From Lewinellaceae bacterium (lineage in GTDB: Bacteria; Bacteroidota; Bacteroidia; Chitinophagales; Saprospiraceae): 64,000 bases of DNA. The stretch spans positions 186,001-250,000 of the forward strand of contig JACJYE010000008.1 in the NCBI GenBank assembly GCA_020636255.1. Reading direction: 5' to 3'. The position numbers and the translations under genes were made by a program. Positions 41,898 through 51,326 of this stretch are shown in pieces. The first letter of the stretch is position 1, and each line of letters opens with the position of its first letter. Below the pieces are notes generated by a model. The model saw only the letters and a list, made by a program, of their open reading frames with translations, did not search any database and was not told where the DNA came from.

Positions 41898-42551
41898 CTA
41901 CTTTACAAGCTTGAAATTGAATACGCCGGTGCCCAGGGCGCCCCAGGTGCGCAACCATATCGGCAGCAGCATCTCGGTGCCACGGGCCGTGCTGATCCCT
42001 CCCAGGTCCAGGATATTTTCGTCTTTCCAACCGAAAGCATGCAGTATCTCCCTGGCTTTTACCTTGGCGCCTTCATCATCGCCGCTCATAAATACGGTGT
42101 GATCGCCTTCCTGAAGCATATTTGGGTCAACCATCAGCCCACACCACATGGTATTGAGGGCCTTGACCACTTTCAGTTCGGGGAAAGCCTTCTGGATCTC
42201 TTCACCCAGGGAGTTGGTATTGCAGACGGTGAGCGAAGGCGGCATGCCCTGGCTGAAGTCCAGGGGGTTGGATACGTCGATGAGCACTTTACCCCTGAGG
42301 TTGGCCGGGCCGGCCTGGTTCAGCACTTCGATGGAGGCCGCGCCCATAGTACAGTTGAAGAGCAGCTCGCCAAAAGCTGCCGCTGCTTCGAAAGTACCCT
42401 GGGAAGCCTTGCCTCCATTCTTAGCCACCCACTCCGCAGCTTTTTCATTGTCGGAGGTGCGCGAACCCATTTTCACATCATGGCCAAGCGCTATCAGCCT
42501 GCTGCCTATGGTTGCGCCAACTGTACCTGTACCTAATACGCCAATTTTCAT
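41898..42551 (-). CDS. NADPH-dependent F420 reductase-like oxidoreductase
   Basis: The 217-residue protein begins with a Rossmann motif (MKIGVLGTGTVGATIGSRL) and continues 'GHDVKMGSRTSDNEKAAEW', 'LFNCTMGAASIEVLNQAG', 'GKVLIDVSNPLDFSQGMPPSL' and 'KVVKALNTMWCGLMVDP'. This is the pattern of the F420:NADP oxidoreductase-like/NADP-binding family (Fno-like) found in many non-F420 bacteria. The natural substrate is unknown. The start is the ATG at 42551. Confidence 0.85.
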   Translation of the reverse strand: MKIGVLGTGTVGATIGSRLIALGHDVKMGSRTSDNEKAAEWVAKNGGKASQGTFEAAAAFGELLFNCTMGAASIEVLNQAGPANLRGKVLIDVSNPLDFSQGMPPSLTVCNTNSLGEEIQKAFPELKVVKALNTMWCGLMVDPNMLQEGDHTVFMSGDDEGAKVKAREILHAFGWKDENILDLGGISTARGTEMLLPIWLRTWGALGTGVFNFKLVK

Positions 42552-42582
42552 ATTATCTGATTTTTTGTGAAAGCCAATGTTC

Positions 42583-44424
42583 CTATTCCGTATACAGAAC
42601 CTCGCTACGCTTCGAGATGCCATTTTCATTAAAAGCCTCCACCTGGTAGTAATAGCCCTGGCCGGTATTTAGGGCGCGAAGCTCGTAGGATGCCTGGCCG
42701 TACATCAGCGCCGACAGGTTGAGGTGATCCCTGGTTATGCCCCAGTAGATAACATAACCGGTAGCGCCGGGGACGGCATTCCAGGACAGGTTGGCATTGC
42801 GGCGGTCGGCCTGGCGTTGAATGGAAAAATTGGCAGGCTGGGCGGGCACAGCGCCTTTACCGTTGCCAAATACCCGGAGCTCGGAAATAGCCAGGTTCTT
42901 GTTGGTGCAGTACACATGATCGTAGCGGATATAGCGGGCTTCAACCGGCTCCGGCAACTCAATATAACCATTGGGCATATCGCGCTGGTTATGGGAGTAA
43001 TCGGCGATGGCCTTCCATGTTTTGCCGTCTTTGGAAGCCTTTATTACGAACTGCTGGCGCAAGGTATCCGGGCGCCCGAAGATATCGCTTTTGAAATCCT
43101 GAAAATTGATCTGCACGGCCCTGACGTCCATCACTTCTTCCAGGTCGATGGATACGTAAATGGAATCATCGTTGGCCACAGATACCCAGTAGGAACGGAT
43201 CTCCTCGTCGTTGATGTGCTCTATGTTAAAATCGGTGATCTGGCCCAGCATATAACCGCTGTCGCTTTCATCCACCACGTTCACATCTGAAACGACAAGC
43301 GGGGAATTGGTTGTTACCGGCTTCTGGTAGGACAGCAGCATCCAGCCGGTAAAGCGTTCTTTGTGGTTTGCCACTTCCGTCCCGGGCAGGTAGTGCGGGT
43401 AATCGCCGTAGGCCGTATTGACATACAACTGGCCATTATCCTCAAAACCGGCCGGATACATCCCAATGCGGCGCTCGAACTTATAGTTAACGGATATCGC
43501 CATAGTGGCATAGTGCCAGTAATTACCCTGATTGTCCCGCACCGTGCTCCCGTGGCCCGACCCTTTGAGGAACCCGCCCGGCTTGTAGGAAATGGGGTTA
43601 TATGACGCATACTCGAATGGCCCCAAAGGAGATTTACCGATATAAACCCCATCGGCGTAGACGTTCCACTGCGTGCCTGGGGCGCCGTATTCCAGATAGT
43701 AGGTGTCGCCATGCCTGACCATCCAGGGGCCTTCGATAAAGGGTTTGATATCCGACCTGTGGTCCTGGCCAAAGCGCTCCCAGCCGTGTTTTTCGGGTTC
43801 CAGGTTAAAGAGATCCACCTCTTTGCCTACCGGGACATAGTAGTTTTCAGCATCCAGTTCGATCCCGCGAATAGGATACGTATTGGACGACTCCTCGTAC
43901 AGGTATACCTTACCGTTATCGTCGACGAACAGGCAGGGGTCCTGCACGCCGCCGGGGACGTTGATCACGGCATAGTTGGTCTTCCAATCTCCCAGCCCCG
44001 GATTGTCGGTTTCGATCACCGCGCCAATCCCGGACGGGTCGCCCAGAACGATAACCTTACCGTCTTTTACGGCCGCCGCCGGGGCATTGCACCCATTGAA
44101 ATACCAGCTTTGAGGGTGAATGAACTTCCAGTTGCTCATATCGTCAGAGGCCCAATAGCCGTGCGACCTGGTGACGAAGAGGTAGTATATGCCTTTAAAA
44201 TTCACCACCGCCGGGTCGGCGCCCGAACGGTAGGACACATTCGCGTTCGCCCGGTTGTGCGACATGTAGGAGTAGTCGATGTCGACGGGGTTGCAATAGG
44301 TTTTGTAGTCCTGTTTTTCAAGGATCGGAAGCCCGGAAGTGGGCTTTTCGCTCTTTGGTACCATTGTCGTACAGGCAAACAAAAGGGAAAGGAGAAAGAT
44401 GGGAAGCGGTTTATGGGCCTTCAT
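42583..44424 (-). CDS. GH43 lipoprotein with discoidin and FN3 domains
   Basis: The 613-residue protein starts at the ATG at 44424 with a lipobox (FLLSLLFAC, Cys18). A five-bladed propeller of GH43 type spans about 40-370. Its general base lies in 'RSGADPAVVNFKGIYYLF', a second Asp in 'VQDPCLFVDDNGKVYLYEE', and the acid Glu in 'FIEGPWMVRHGDTYYLEYG'. An F5/8 type C (discoidin) domain follows (about 425-525) and an FN3 domain ends the chain. GH43 members are mostly arabinofuranosidases or xylosidases. It is the last gene of the utilisation locus, separated from the GH3 fusion by 488 bp of repeats. Confidence 0.88.
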   Translation of the reverse strand: MKAHKPLPIFLLSLLFACTTMVPKSEKPTSGLPILEKQDYKTYCNPVDIDYSYMSHNRANANVSYRSGADPAVVNFKGIYYLFVTRSHGYWASDDMSNWKFIHPQSWYFNGCNAPAAAVKDGKVIVLGDPSGIGAVIETDNPGLGDWKTNYAVINVPGGVQDPCLFVDDNGKVYLYEESSNTYPIRGIELDAENYYVPVGKEVDLFNLEPEKHGWERFGQDHRSDIKPFIEGPWMVRHGDTYYLEYGAPGTQWNVYADGVYIGKSPLGPFEYASYNPISYKPGGFLKGSGHGSTVRDNQGNYWHYATMAISVNYKFERRIGMYPAGFEDNGQLYVNTAYGDYPHYLPGTEVANHKERFTGWMLLSYQKPVTTNSPLVVSDVNVVDESDSGYMLGQITDFNIEHINDEEIRSYWVSVANDDSIYVSIDLEEVMDVRAVQINFQDFKSDIFGRPDTLRQQFVIKASKDGKTWKAIADYSHNQRDMPNGYIELPEPVEARYIRYDHVYCTNKNLAISELRVFGNGKGAVPAQPANFSIQRQADRRNANLSWNAVPGATGYVIYWGITRDHLNLSALMYGQASYELRALNTGQGYYYQVEAFNENGISKRSEVLYTE

Positions 44425-44450
44425 ATTCTTTACTATTTTGGTATTTGTTA

Positions 44451-44503
44451 AGAGCTTGTCTGGGTGCTTTTGCAGCTCAAAGGGTGGCCTCCAAACAAGC
44501 TCT
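44451..44503. repeat. AGAGCTTGTTTGG palindrome, copy D
   Basis: AGAGCTTGTCTGG and CCAAACAAGCTCT pair at the ends, with weaker inner pairing. It lies just upstream of the GH43 start, in the same gap as the nested miniature elements. Confidence 0.6.
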
Positions 44504-44611
44504 AAGCCAGTATGAACAGGATCACAGGCCTTTGACATAAGGGAGGTGGCCGGCCCTGGTTTTGCCACTGGCCGGCCATCCCCTACCCTTTTGAAGGCGG
44601 GATACAAAAGG

Positions 44612-44919
44612 GTTATTTAGTAACTATTCAGCAGCAGCCTAAAATGCTCCTGAAGTAAAATTTTGTAGGATTTTTCTTGTCTAACCCCTTCTCAGGGGCT
44701 GTCTCAAAAGTCAAAATAAAAACATCGAAGCCAAATAATATGCTGTTTTTTGCTGCCTGGCCGGTTCTCCTCTCTGGGGAGCCAGAGGGGCTAGGCCAGG
44801 CGGCGAAACATGGTTTGGCACTATTTTTCAATTCCATACTTTTGAGACAGCCTCGGACGGATTACAACATTTTGCTTCAGGCCATAAATCACCATGATGC
44901 TGAATAGTAACGTTATTTA
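44612..44919. mobile_element. Miniature inverted-repeat element, copy 2, with nested insert
   Basis: GTAACTATTCAGC (44620) and GCTGAATAGTAAC (to 44911) define the outer element. GTTATTTA on both sides (44612-44619 and 44912-44919) is an 8-bp target duplication. The right duplication contains the stop codon of the GH3 fusion (44913-44915), so insertion occurred exactly at the end of that gene. The outer arms match copy 1 at 37551. Confidence 0.75.
44697..44852. mobile_element. Second miniature element nested inside the first
   Basis: The 15-bp ends GGCTGTCTCAAAAGT (44697-44711) and ACTTTTGAGACAGCC (44838-44852) are perfect complements around 126 bp with no gene. The interior has its own inverted repeat (TCTCTGGGGAGCC region). 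Compared with copy 1 it replaces about 20 bp of the host element. Confidence 0.7.
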
Positions 44920-47897
44920 TACATAAACGACAGCATCTGCACGTCGCGCGAGTTCGGCCCGACAAACACCTGAAACTCACCGGGTTCTACTACCCATTCC
45001 AGGTTGCCGTTGCAGAATTGCAGGAGCTGTTCATCGATAGCGAAGCGGATCGTCCTCTGCTCGCCGGGCTTGAGCGTGATCTTTTCAAAACCTTTCAGCT
45101 CTTTCACCGGGCGGCTAATGCTACCTACCACATCGCGGATATAAAGCTGTACCGTCTCGCTGCCGGTACGGCTACCCGTGTTTTTTACCGATACGCTGAG
45201 GGTGGCCTTACCCCCTTTGCCCATTTCGGTATGCGACAGAGTGGGTTTTCCGTATTCGAATTTCGTGTAGCTCAACCCGTAACCGAAGGGATACAGCGGC
45301 TCATTGGGAATGTCCAGGTAATTGGACTTGAACTTGGGGCTATCACCACCGTCGTAAGGGCGGCCGGTGTTGAGCATGCTATGGTAAACCGGTATCTGGC
45401 CGACAGCAACCGGGAAGGAAGTCGTCAGCTTGCCCGAAGGGTTGACGTCGCCGAACAGCACGTCGGCGATCGCATTACCGGCTTCGGTACCCGGGTGCCA
45501 GACATCAAGAATAGCGTCCATATTTTCATCTTCCCAGGTAAGGGCCATCGGGCGGCCGTTAAACAGAACGAGGACGATCGGCTTGCCCGTTTCCTTAAGT
45601 GCTTTCAGCAGGCGCACCTGTGAAGGCTGCAGCCCGATATGGGCCATGCTCGATGCCTCTCCTGACATATCCGCAGCTTCCCCCATTACGGCTACGATCA
45701 CGTCGGATGCCCTGGCGATCCCGACAGCTTCGGCGATCATAACTTCGGGCGAGCGCTCATCGATTACGATCTCGTCGCCAAAGGCATTGACGCGTTTGGC
45801 AAATTCCGGGTCATCGGAGATATTGGCGCCCTTTGCGTAACGGATACTACCGCCACTGCCGAGCATCGATTCCATGCCTTTCCGCACGGTGATGGACAGG
45901 GTGTAATCGCCCGATACGCTCCAGGTGCCCAGCATATTGCGTTGGTTATCCGCCAGCGGGCCGACAAGGGCGATCTTGGCAGATTTACTTAAGGGCAACA
46001 CATCGCCCTGATTTTTGAGCAGGACGGCCGATTTGCCGGCTACCTCCCGCGCAAAGGCACGGTTCTCTGCAGAAAGGATCTCTTTGGGCGCCCTGGATTC
46101 ATCGAAATAGCGGTACGGGTCGTCAAACAGGCCCAGGCGCTCCTTGGCCACCAGGATACGCTGGCAGGCATGGTCGATCTGCGCCTGAGTGACCAGGCCT
46201 TCTGCCAGGGACTTTTTCAGCGTACTTACGAACCCTTCGCCGACCATATCCATGTCGACACCGGCCTGGAGGGCTAAAGCCGAAACCGTTTGCAGATCTC
46301 CCATACCATGAGCGATCATTTCATTGATGGCCGTGTAGTCGGTTACCACAAACCCGTCGAACCCCCATGTATCGCGGAGGATGGTTTGGTAAAGGTATTT
46401 ATTGGCAGTGGCCGGTACGTAATCTACTACGTTGAAGGAGGTCATCACCGACCCTACGCCTGCATCGACAGCGGCTTTGTATGGCGGCAGATATTCATTG
46501 AGCAGGCGCACCCGGCTCATATCGACCGTGGCGTAATCGCGCCCCCCTTCCGCAGCGCCATAGGCAGCGTAGTGTTTCACGCAGGCCATCATGGTGGTGG
46601 GGCCGGCGAGGTCATCCTGCTGGTAGCCTCTCACCATGGCGGCAGCGATCCTGGAACCCAGGAAGGGGTCTTCTCCGCTGCTCTCCGCGATACGGCCCCA
46701 GCGGGGGTCGCGAGAGATATCGACCATGGGGGAGAAATTCCACATTATGCCATCGGCCGTCGCCTCACGGGCAGCCGTACGGGCGGTTTGCCCGATCAGC
46801 TCGGGATCCCAGGTACAGGACATGCCGAGGGGGATGGGGAAAATGGTCTGGTGGCCGTGAATGACGTCCATGCCCGTCAGCAGCGGAATACCGAGCCGGC
46901 TTTCTTTTACCGCGATCTCCTGAATGCCGCGCATCTTGGCGGCGCTGCGGGAGCTAAAGATGCCTCCCACCTGGCCATCCCTGATCTTCTGTTCGACATC
47001 TTTACTGATGACCGTGCCGGTAACTGCTCCGCCCTGCGTAACGAGGTTGAGCTGGCCTATCTTCTCATCGAGTGTCATTTGTGACATCAAAGAATCGATG
47101 AAAAGCGAGTAGGTTTCCCTTTTATATTTAGAGAACATCCAGGATAAAAACTCCGGTTCGGCGAAAGCGGGGTCCCAGGAATTGTGGTTGGCATCGGGGA
47201 ACAAGGTGATCTTGGCCAGCCCGCCTAACTGCTGGATAGCTTTGAGCATCCGGATAGAATAACGCGGCAAAACAATATCATCTTTCATGCCGTGGAAAAC
47301 CCAGATCGGGACATCCAGCATTTTAGCAGCCATTTCCGGCGCGCCGCCGCCACAGATCGGGGCCGCTGCGGCGATTTTTTCAGGCATACGCCACAATAAC
47401 TCCCAGGTACCCATGCCGCCCATCGACAGGCCCGCAACGTAAAGCCGGTTCTCGTCGATGTATGGCTGGGCCAATTCCTGGCCGATCAGGCCCATCACAG
47501 CAGCAAGAGCGGGGGTCGGCTGCCGGTCCGTTGGGAAGTGGAACTGCAGAGAGCCTTCCTCCTGCTGTATCTCGTCGACGTTGTCCCAATTATCCGTTTC
47601 GGGGCATTGCGGAAAAATGACGACCGCGGGATATTTATTCAAAGAATCCAGGAATAGCTTGCTCCCATGTACCAGCTGCTTCTCATTGTCGCTCCCTCTT
47701 TCGCCTGAGCCATGCAGGAACAGAACTAACGGGTACCGCTTTTCCTTATCGAAATCATTGGGATAAAGAATCCGATAGTTGATCGTATCCCCATCGTAGG
47801 CGTACTGCCTGTACAGGTATTTCCCCGTTTCTATCTGGCTCCAGGCAATACTGCTCAGCAAGAGCAAAGCGATCGGAATAATGAGTATGCGCTTCAT
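44913..47897 (-). CDS. Esterase-GH3 beta-glucosidase fusion
   Basis: The 994-residue secreted protein (signal MKRILIIPIALLLLSSIAWS) joins two enzymes. Residues 22-258 are an alpha/beta-hydrolase with oxyanion loop 'FLHGSGERG', nucleophile Ser158 in GLSMGG, an acid near Asp206-207 in 'FHGMKDD', and His238 in 'DANHNSW'. From 262 on it is a BglX-type GH3: 'MTLDEKIGQLNLVT', nucleophile Asp520 in 'FVVTDYTAI', acid/base candidate Glu747 in 'SGEASS', and a C-terminal FN3-like domain (about 905-985). The pair may remove an acyl group and then the glucose that carried it. A stop codon 11 bp before the next gene upstream keeps the operon tight. Confidence 0.92.
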   Translation of the reverse strand: MKRILIIPIALLLLSSIAWSQIETGKYLYRQYAYDGDTINYRILYPNDFDKEKRYPLVLFLHGSGERGSDNEKQLVHGSKLFLDSLNKYPAVVIFPQCPETDNWDNVDEIQQEEGSLQFHFPTDRQPTPALAAVMGLIGQELAQPYIDENRLYVAGLSMGGMGTWELLWRMPEKIAAAAPICGGGAPEMAAKMLDVPIWVFHGMKDDIVLPRYSIRMLKAIQQLGGLAKITLFPDANHNSWDPAFAEPEFLSWMFSKYKRETYSLFIDSLMSQMTLDEKIGQLNLVTQGGAVTGTVISKDVEQKIRDGQVGGIFSSRSAAKMRGIQEIAVKESRLGIPLLTGMDVIHGHQTIFPIPLGMSCTWDPELIGQTARTAAREATADGIMWNFSPMVDISRDPRWGRIAESSGEDPFLGSRIAAAMVRGYQQDDLAGPTTMMACVKHYAAYGAAEGGRDYATVDMSRVRLLNEYLPPYKAAVDAGVGSVMTSFNVVDYVPATANKYLYQTILRDTWGFDGFVVTDYTAINEMIAHGMGDLQTVSALALQAGVDMDMVGEGFVSTLKKSLAEGLVTQAQIDHACQRILVAKERLGLFDDPYRYFDESRAPKEILSAENRAFAREVAGKSAVLLKNQGDVLPLSKSAKIALVGPLADNQRNMLGTWSVSGDYTLSITVRKGMESMLGSGGSIRYAKGANISDDPEFAKRVNAFGDEIVIDERSPEVMIAEAVGIARASDVIVAVMGEAADMSGEASSMAHIGLQPSQVRLLKALKETGKPIVLVLFNGRPMALTWEDENMDAILDVWHPGTEAGNAIADVLFGDVNPSGKLTTSFPVAVGQIPVYHSMLNTGRPYDGGDSPKFKSNYLDIPNEPLYPFGYGLSYTKFEYGKPTLSHTEMGKGGKATLSVSVKNTGSRTGSETVQLYIRDVVGSISRPVKELKGFEKITLKPGEQRTIRFAIDEQLLQFCNGNLEWVVEPGEFQVFVGPNSRDVQMLSFMYK

Positions 47898-47908
47898 CCT
47901 TATTGGTT

Positions 47909-49228
47909 TTATTTTCTTTTTATATCAAGTTTATGTAAGCCTTCCTGTATTTCCGGCGCCGACATAAAAAGATTCCAGATCAGGCCCGACCGATAGTTCT
48001 CGATCATCACCGGAATAGGCAATTGGTCGATGGCCAGATAATGTGGAAGACACCAGTTGCTTTCAACGCTAAAGGCATCATAAGGGCCATACGTTCCAAT
48101 ATACGCAGCATGATCTTCATAGATATGGCGCAGGAACATCATGCTTTCGTCGGGGGTATAGGGAAAAGAAGTAAGCGCGGCCGTCGGGCTGATCACCCCC
48201 AGGTCGTTGGACGGATTGTGCGCATCGTAGCCTATCAGGGAATAGCTGGCCGTAAGGCCCCAGCATTTCTCCGAATAACCCGCATAAGCGCGGGGGTTCT
48301 CGGCGCAATAGGCATGGTGGATCAGGGCGAGGTTCCGGTTGAGCAGCCAGTAATCGGCGTAAGAGTCGTGCAGCCCCCGTGGGTCCAACCCCAAAAAGGA
48401 ATAATGCGACCAGAACAAAGGGCCGACGGGTATGGCCCCTTTCCCGTTATAATCCAGTATGACATCGTACCCGTAAGCACTTTCATGCGATACGATGTCG
48501 CCGCTGCGCATATAGCCTTCGTGAAAACAGGCCGGCCCGGCCGGGCGGGTAGGAGAAGAAGCGGCCAGGATATACAGAATGGTGCACTCGTTATAACCCG
48601 TTACAGCAAAGTTCATCCGCCATTCATACTGCGGTGACCAATGCCAGTACAGGACGTTCTCACCGCGGGTATACCACGACCAGTCCACCTCTTTCCACAG
48701 TTGGTCCATCAAGGCGGCCAACTGGCGTTCTTCGGGGTTGCCATCCTGAAAATACTGGCGCGCGACGATCAGCCCCTGAACCAGATAGGCCGTTTCCACC
48801 AGGTCGCCCCCGTCATCGTAACGGCTGAAGGGTTTTACCTTACCGGAAGGATACATCCAATGTGGCCAGGCTCCATGGAAGCGGTCCGCTTTTTGCAGCC
48901 ATTTGGCCAGGTGCAGGAGCCGTTTGCGGCCCTGCTCGCGGGTGATAAACCCACGGTCAATAGCGGCTATAGTCGCCATGATACCAAAACCGGTGCCGCC
49001 CGATGTAACCACATCAGCATCATTTTGTGGGTAAATGCCGTCTTCGTGGATGCGTTCGGGCGCAGCGCCGGAAACCGGTTCGCCGCCTTCCCAGAAATAG
49101 TTGAAAGCCTGACGCTGAACGCGGTCGAGTAACGCTTCATCGCTCATAGGCCCCGTAGGCTGCGCCATAACAGCAACGCTGATGAGCAGAAAGCTAAAGG
49201 ATAGTAATAGGTTGGCGGTTCGAGTCAT
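47909..49228 (-). CDS. Glucoamylase-like GH144 enzyme, secreted
   Basis: The 439-residue protein (signal MTRTANLLLSFSFLLISVAVMAQ) consists of a glycoamylase-like (alpha/alpha)6 domain, the fold of GH144 beta-1,2-glucanases. 'FNYFWEGGEPVSG', 'VTSGGTGFGIMATIAAIDRGFI' and 'ADRFHGAWPHWMYP' are the conserved start. 'RYDDGGDLVETAYLV' places Asp138, Asp142 and Glu145 with the 4-and-3 spacing I recall for the catalytic acids of the Chitinophaga enzyme. It probably acts in the periplasm, cutting oligomers made by the surface paralogue upstream. ATG 49228 starts at the signal; ATG 49264 is an alternative. Confidence 0.88.
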   Translation of the reverse strand: MTRTANLLLSFSFLLISVAVMAQPTGPMSDEALLDRVQRQAFNYFWEGGEPVSGAAPERIHEDGIYPQNDADVVTSGGTGFGIMATIAAIDRGFITREQGRKRLLHLAKWLQKADRFHGAWPHWMYPSGKVKPFSRYDDGGDLVETAYLVQGLIVARQYFQDGNPEERQLAALMDQLWKEVDWSWYTRGENVLYWHWSPQYEWRMNFAVTGYNECTILYILAASSPTRPAGPACFHEGYMRSGDIVSHESAYGYDVILDYNGKGAIPVGPLFWSHYSFLGLDPRGLHDSYADYWLLNRNLALIHHAYCAENPRAYAGYSEKCWGLTASYSLIGYDAHNPSNDLGVISPTAALTSFPYTPDESMMFLRHIYEDHAAYIGTYGPYDAFSVESNWCLPHYLAIDQLPIPVMIENYRSGLIWNLFMSAPEIQEGLHKLDIKRK

Positions 49229-49271
49229 CGTAATTATTGGTTTACCGGAATTAAATTCATTCATGGAAATA

Positions 49272-51257
49272 CTAATACGTAAATCCCAGTGTTTCCAACC
49301 CCTGCTGTATCTCCGGAGCTGTCATGAACAACGCCCATAATAGGCCGGACCGGTAGTTTTCGATCATACAAATGACAGGCCCCTGGTCGATGGCCAGGAA
49401 AGTATTGGCCTCCCAATTGTTTGTAGGGTGAAAGGCGTCATAGAAGCCATACGCCCCCCAAAGGCGGTCGCCCAGGCCGTAGTAGAAGTGCCGTATGGCC
49501 GCCAGGCTTTCCTGCGGCGTATAGGGGATGGACGAAATAGCGGCTGTCGGCGTGATGACCCCGAGGTCGTTCGTAGGGCTGTGCGCCGAATAACCGACGT
49601 AGCTGTCACTGGCGGTCAATCCCCAGGATTGGGCAGAATAGCCAAAGAACTTCCTCGGATTATGTACACAGTACTGATAGTTGATCAGGGAGTGGTTAAC
49701 ATTCTGTGTCCAGTAGTTGGCATACTGATCCTGCAGGTTGCGCGGGTCGAGGCCCAGATAGGAGTAGTGGGTGAAGAAGAGCGGGCCGCCGTAGGCCTGC
49801 CCAAGCGGCAGGGTGATGCCGAAGTAGGCCTGGCCGTTCACTATGGCACCGGAGCGGGCATAACCGGTATGGTAGATACCGGGGCTGATCGGATGGGTGG
49901 GCGATGAAGCAGCCAGTACATAAACGATCTGCGTTTCGTTATGCCCACCGACCTTCAGGTTGATCTGGAAGCCGTTGGTGGGCGACCAATGCCAGTACAG
50001 TGCTTCGTTCTGCCCTTTTGTATACCAATCCCATTCCACGCCATGCCAAAGGGCATCGATGCGGCTGATGAGGCCGGTTTCCGCCGGAGCTTCCTGATGT
50101 AAGTATTGGCGCACCGTGAGCAGGCCCTCTACCATGAAAGCGGTTTCCACCAGGTCGCCCCCGTTGTCGGCCGGGCTAAAGGGGATCACCGCCCCGGTCT
50201 GCCCATTGATCCAGTGGGGCCATGCCCCGTGGAAGCGATCGGCCGTTTCCAGAAAGCTAACGATTTGCTCCCAGCGTTCCAGGGCCTGCCCCATCGTAAT
50301 AAAGCCCCGCTCTACCGCCGCGACCATGGCCATCAGGCCAAAACCGCTCCCCCCTGTCGTAACGATGTTGCCGCTGGTGTTGCGTTCGCGAGCCATGCCA
50401 CAATCGGGGTGGCCAAAGTCCCAGAAATATCGAAAGGTCTGAGATTGTATAAGCGTTAGCAGCTCATCATCCGTCAGGATCGGGAAATCAGGGGTTGCCG
50501 AAGGGCCGGTGAAGAACGACAGTATCAGCTCGTCAAAATCGCGGCCGGTAGCAGGGCCCAGATCAGGGCTGATGGCCAGGAGGTGGGTGGTGAAATCCTG
50601 GAGCGGTTCGGTGAACTGGAGTTGAAAAACAGTATCACTGAGCGCCGCGATATCGAATGCTACCTGGCTTCGCCCTTCAACGGAAATATACGCTTTCAGG
50701 CTTTGGGGGCTGATGGCCAGCGGATGGGAAAAAGCTATTTCCATCGGCTGGCTGACGCTGATGCCGGTGTTGAAGGCACCAGCCTCCAGGCTTAAGCGGT
50801 TGGTATCTACCTGGATGCGGGCCACCTTAAGGGGCTTCTTGAGGATGCTAAAAGTTAGCGTCAGTTCATCCAGGCTGCTGGCTTCAGAACTGGACAGAGG
50901 GCCATTGGCCCGTAGCGTATATTCCGCACCTTCGATCCAGCCTGGGCCTGGCGCGATGGTGGCCTGGTCGTGCCTGGCATTCCAGGTTTCTGTGTCATCG
51001 AGCACCATACCGCCAGTGCTTATCCGGAACATATCGGAAGAAGACACGTCTACCGGAGCGGAAAAACCGAGGTACACAGCGCCTTCGCCGTCCACTACAT
51101 TCATATTGAGAATAGCCTGGCTGCCCAGGCGGGCAAAGGTAAGTTTCAATTCGTCCTGAGGCGTTACATCCTCGTCATCCCCGCCACAGGAGGCCAGTAA
51201 AAGGAATAGGAGTGAAAAAAAGGCCATGGCCTTTTTAGGAAAGGAAGATATAAGCAT
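49272..51257 (-). CDS. GH144-type enzyme lipoprotein with Ig-like N-terminus
   Basis: The 661-residue lipoprotein (lipobox LLASC, Cys24, then GGDDEDV, an acidic tail often seen on surface-exposed Bacteroidota lipoproteins) has about 220 residues of beta-sandwich (40-250, two Ig-like repeats). A glycoamylase-like domain (258-661) follows. The acid triad is in 'PADNGGDLVETAF' (Asp364, Asp368, Glu371), matching the paralogue downstream. It is the probable surface endo-enzyme that opens the polymer for SusCD. The start is ATG 51257; the frame upstream begins at TTG. Confidence 0.88.
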   Translation of the reverse strand: MLISSFPKKAMAFFSLLFLLLASCGGDDEDVTPQDELKLTFARLGSQAILNMNVVDGEGAVYLGFSAPVDVSSSDMFRISTGGMVLDDTETWNARHDQATIAPGPGWIEGAEYTLRANGPLSSSEASSLDELTLTFSILKKPLKVARIQVDTNRLSLEAGAFNTGISVSQPMEIAFSHPLAISPQSLKAYISVEGRSQVAFDIAALSDTVFQLQFTEPLQDFTTHLLAISPDLGPATGRDFDELILSFFTGPSATPDFPILTDDELLTLIQSQTFRYFWDFGHPDCGMARERNTSGNIVTTGGSGFGLMAMVAAVERGFITMGQALERWEQIVSFLETADRFHGAWPHWINGQTGAVIPFSPADNGGDLVETAFMVEGLLTVRQYLHQEAPAETGLISRIDALWHGVEWDWYTKGQNEALYWHWSPTNGFQINLKVGGHNETQIVYVLAASSPTHPISPGIYHTGYARSGAIVNGQAYFGITLPLGQAYGGPLFFTHYSYLGLDPRNLQDQYANYWTQNVNHSLINYQYCVHNPRKFFGYSAQSWGLTASDSYVGYSAHSPTNDLGVITPTAAISSIPYTPQESLAAIRHFYYGLGDRLWGAYGFYDAFHPTNNWEANTFLAIDQGPVICMIENYRSGLLWALFMTAPEIQQGLETLGFTY

Positions 51258-51326
51258 AAATATCAAAAAATAAAATTTCGGATACCGGCAACCGGGATCG
51301 CCGGTTGCCGGTATCCGAAAAGATGA

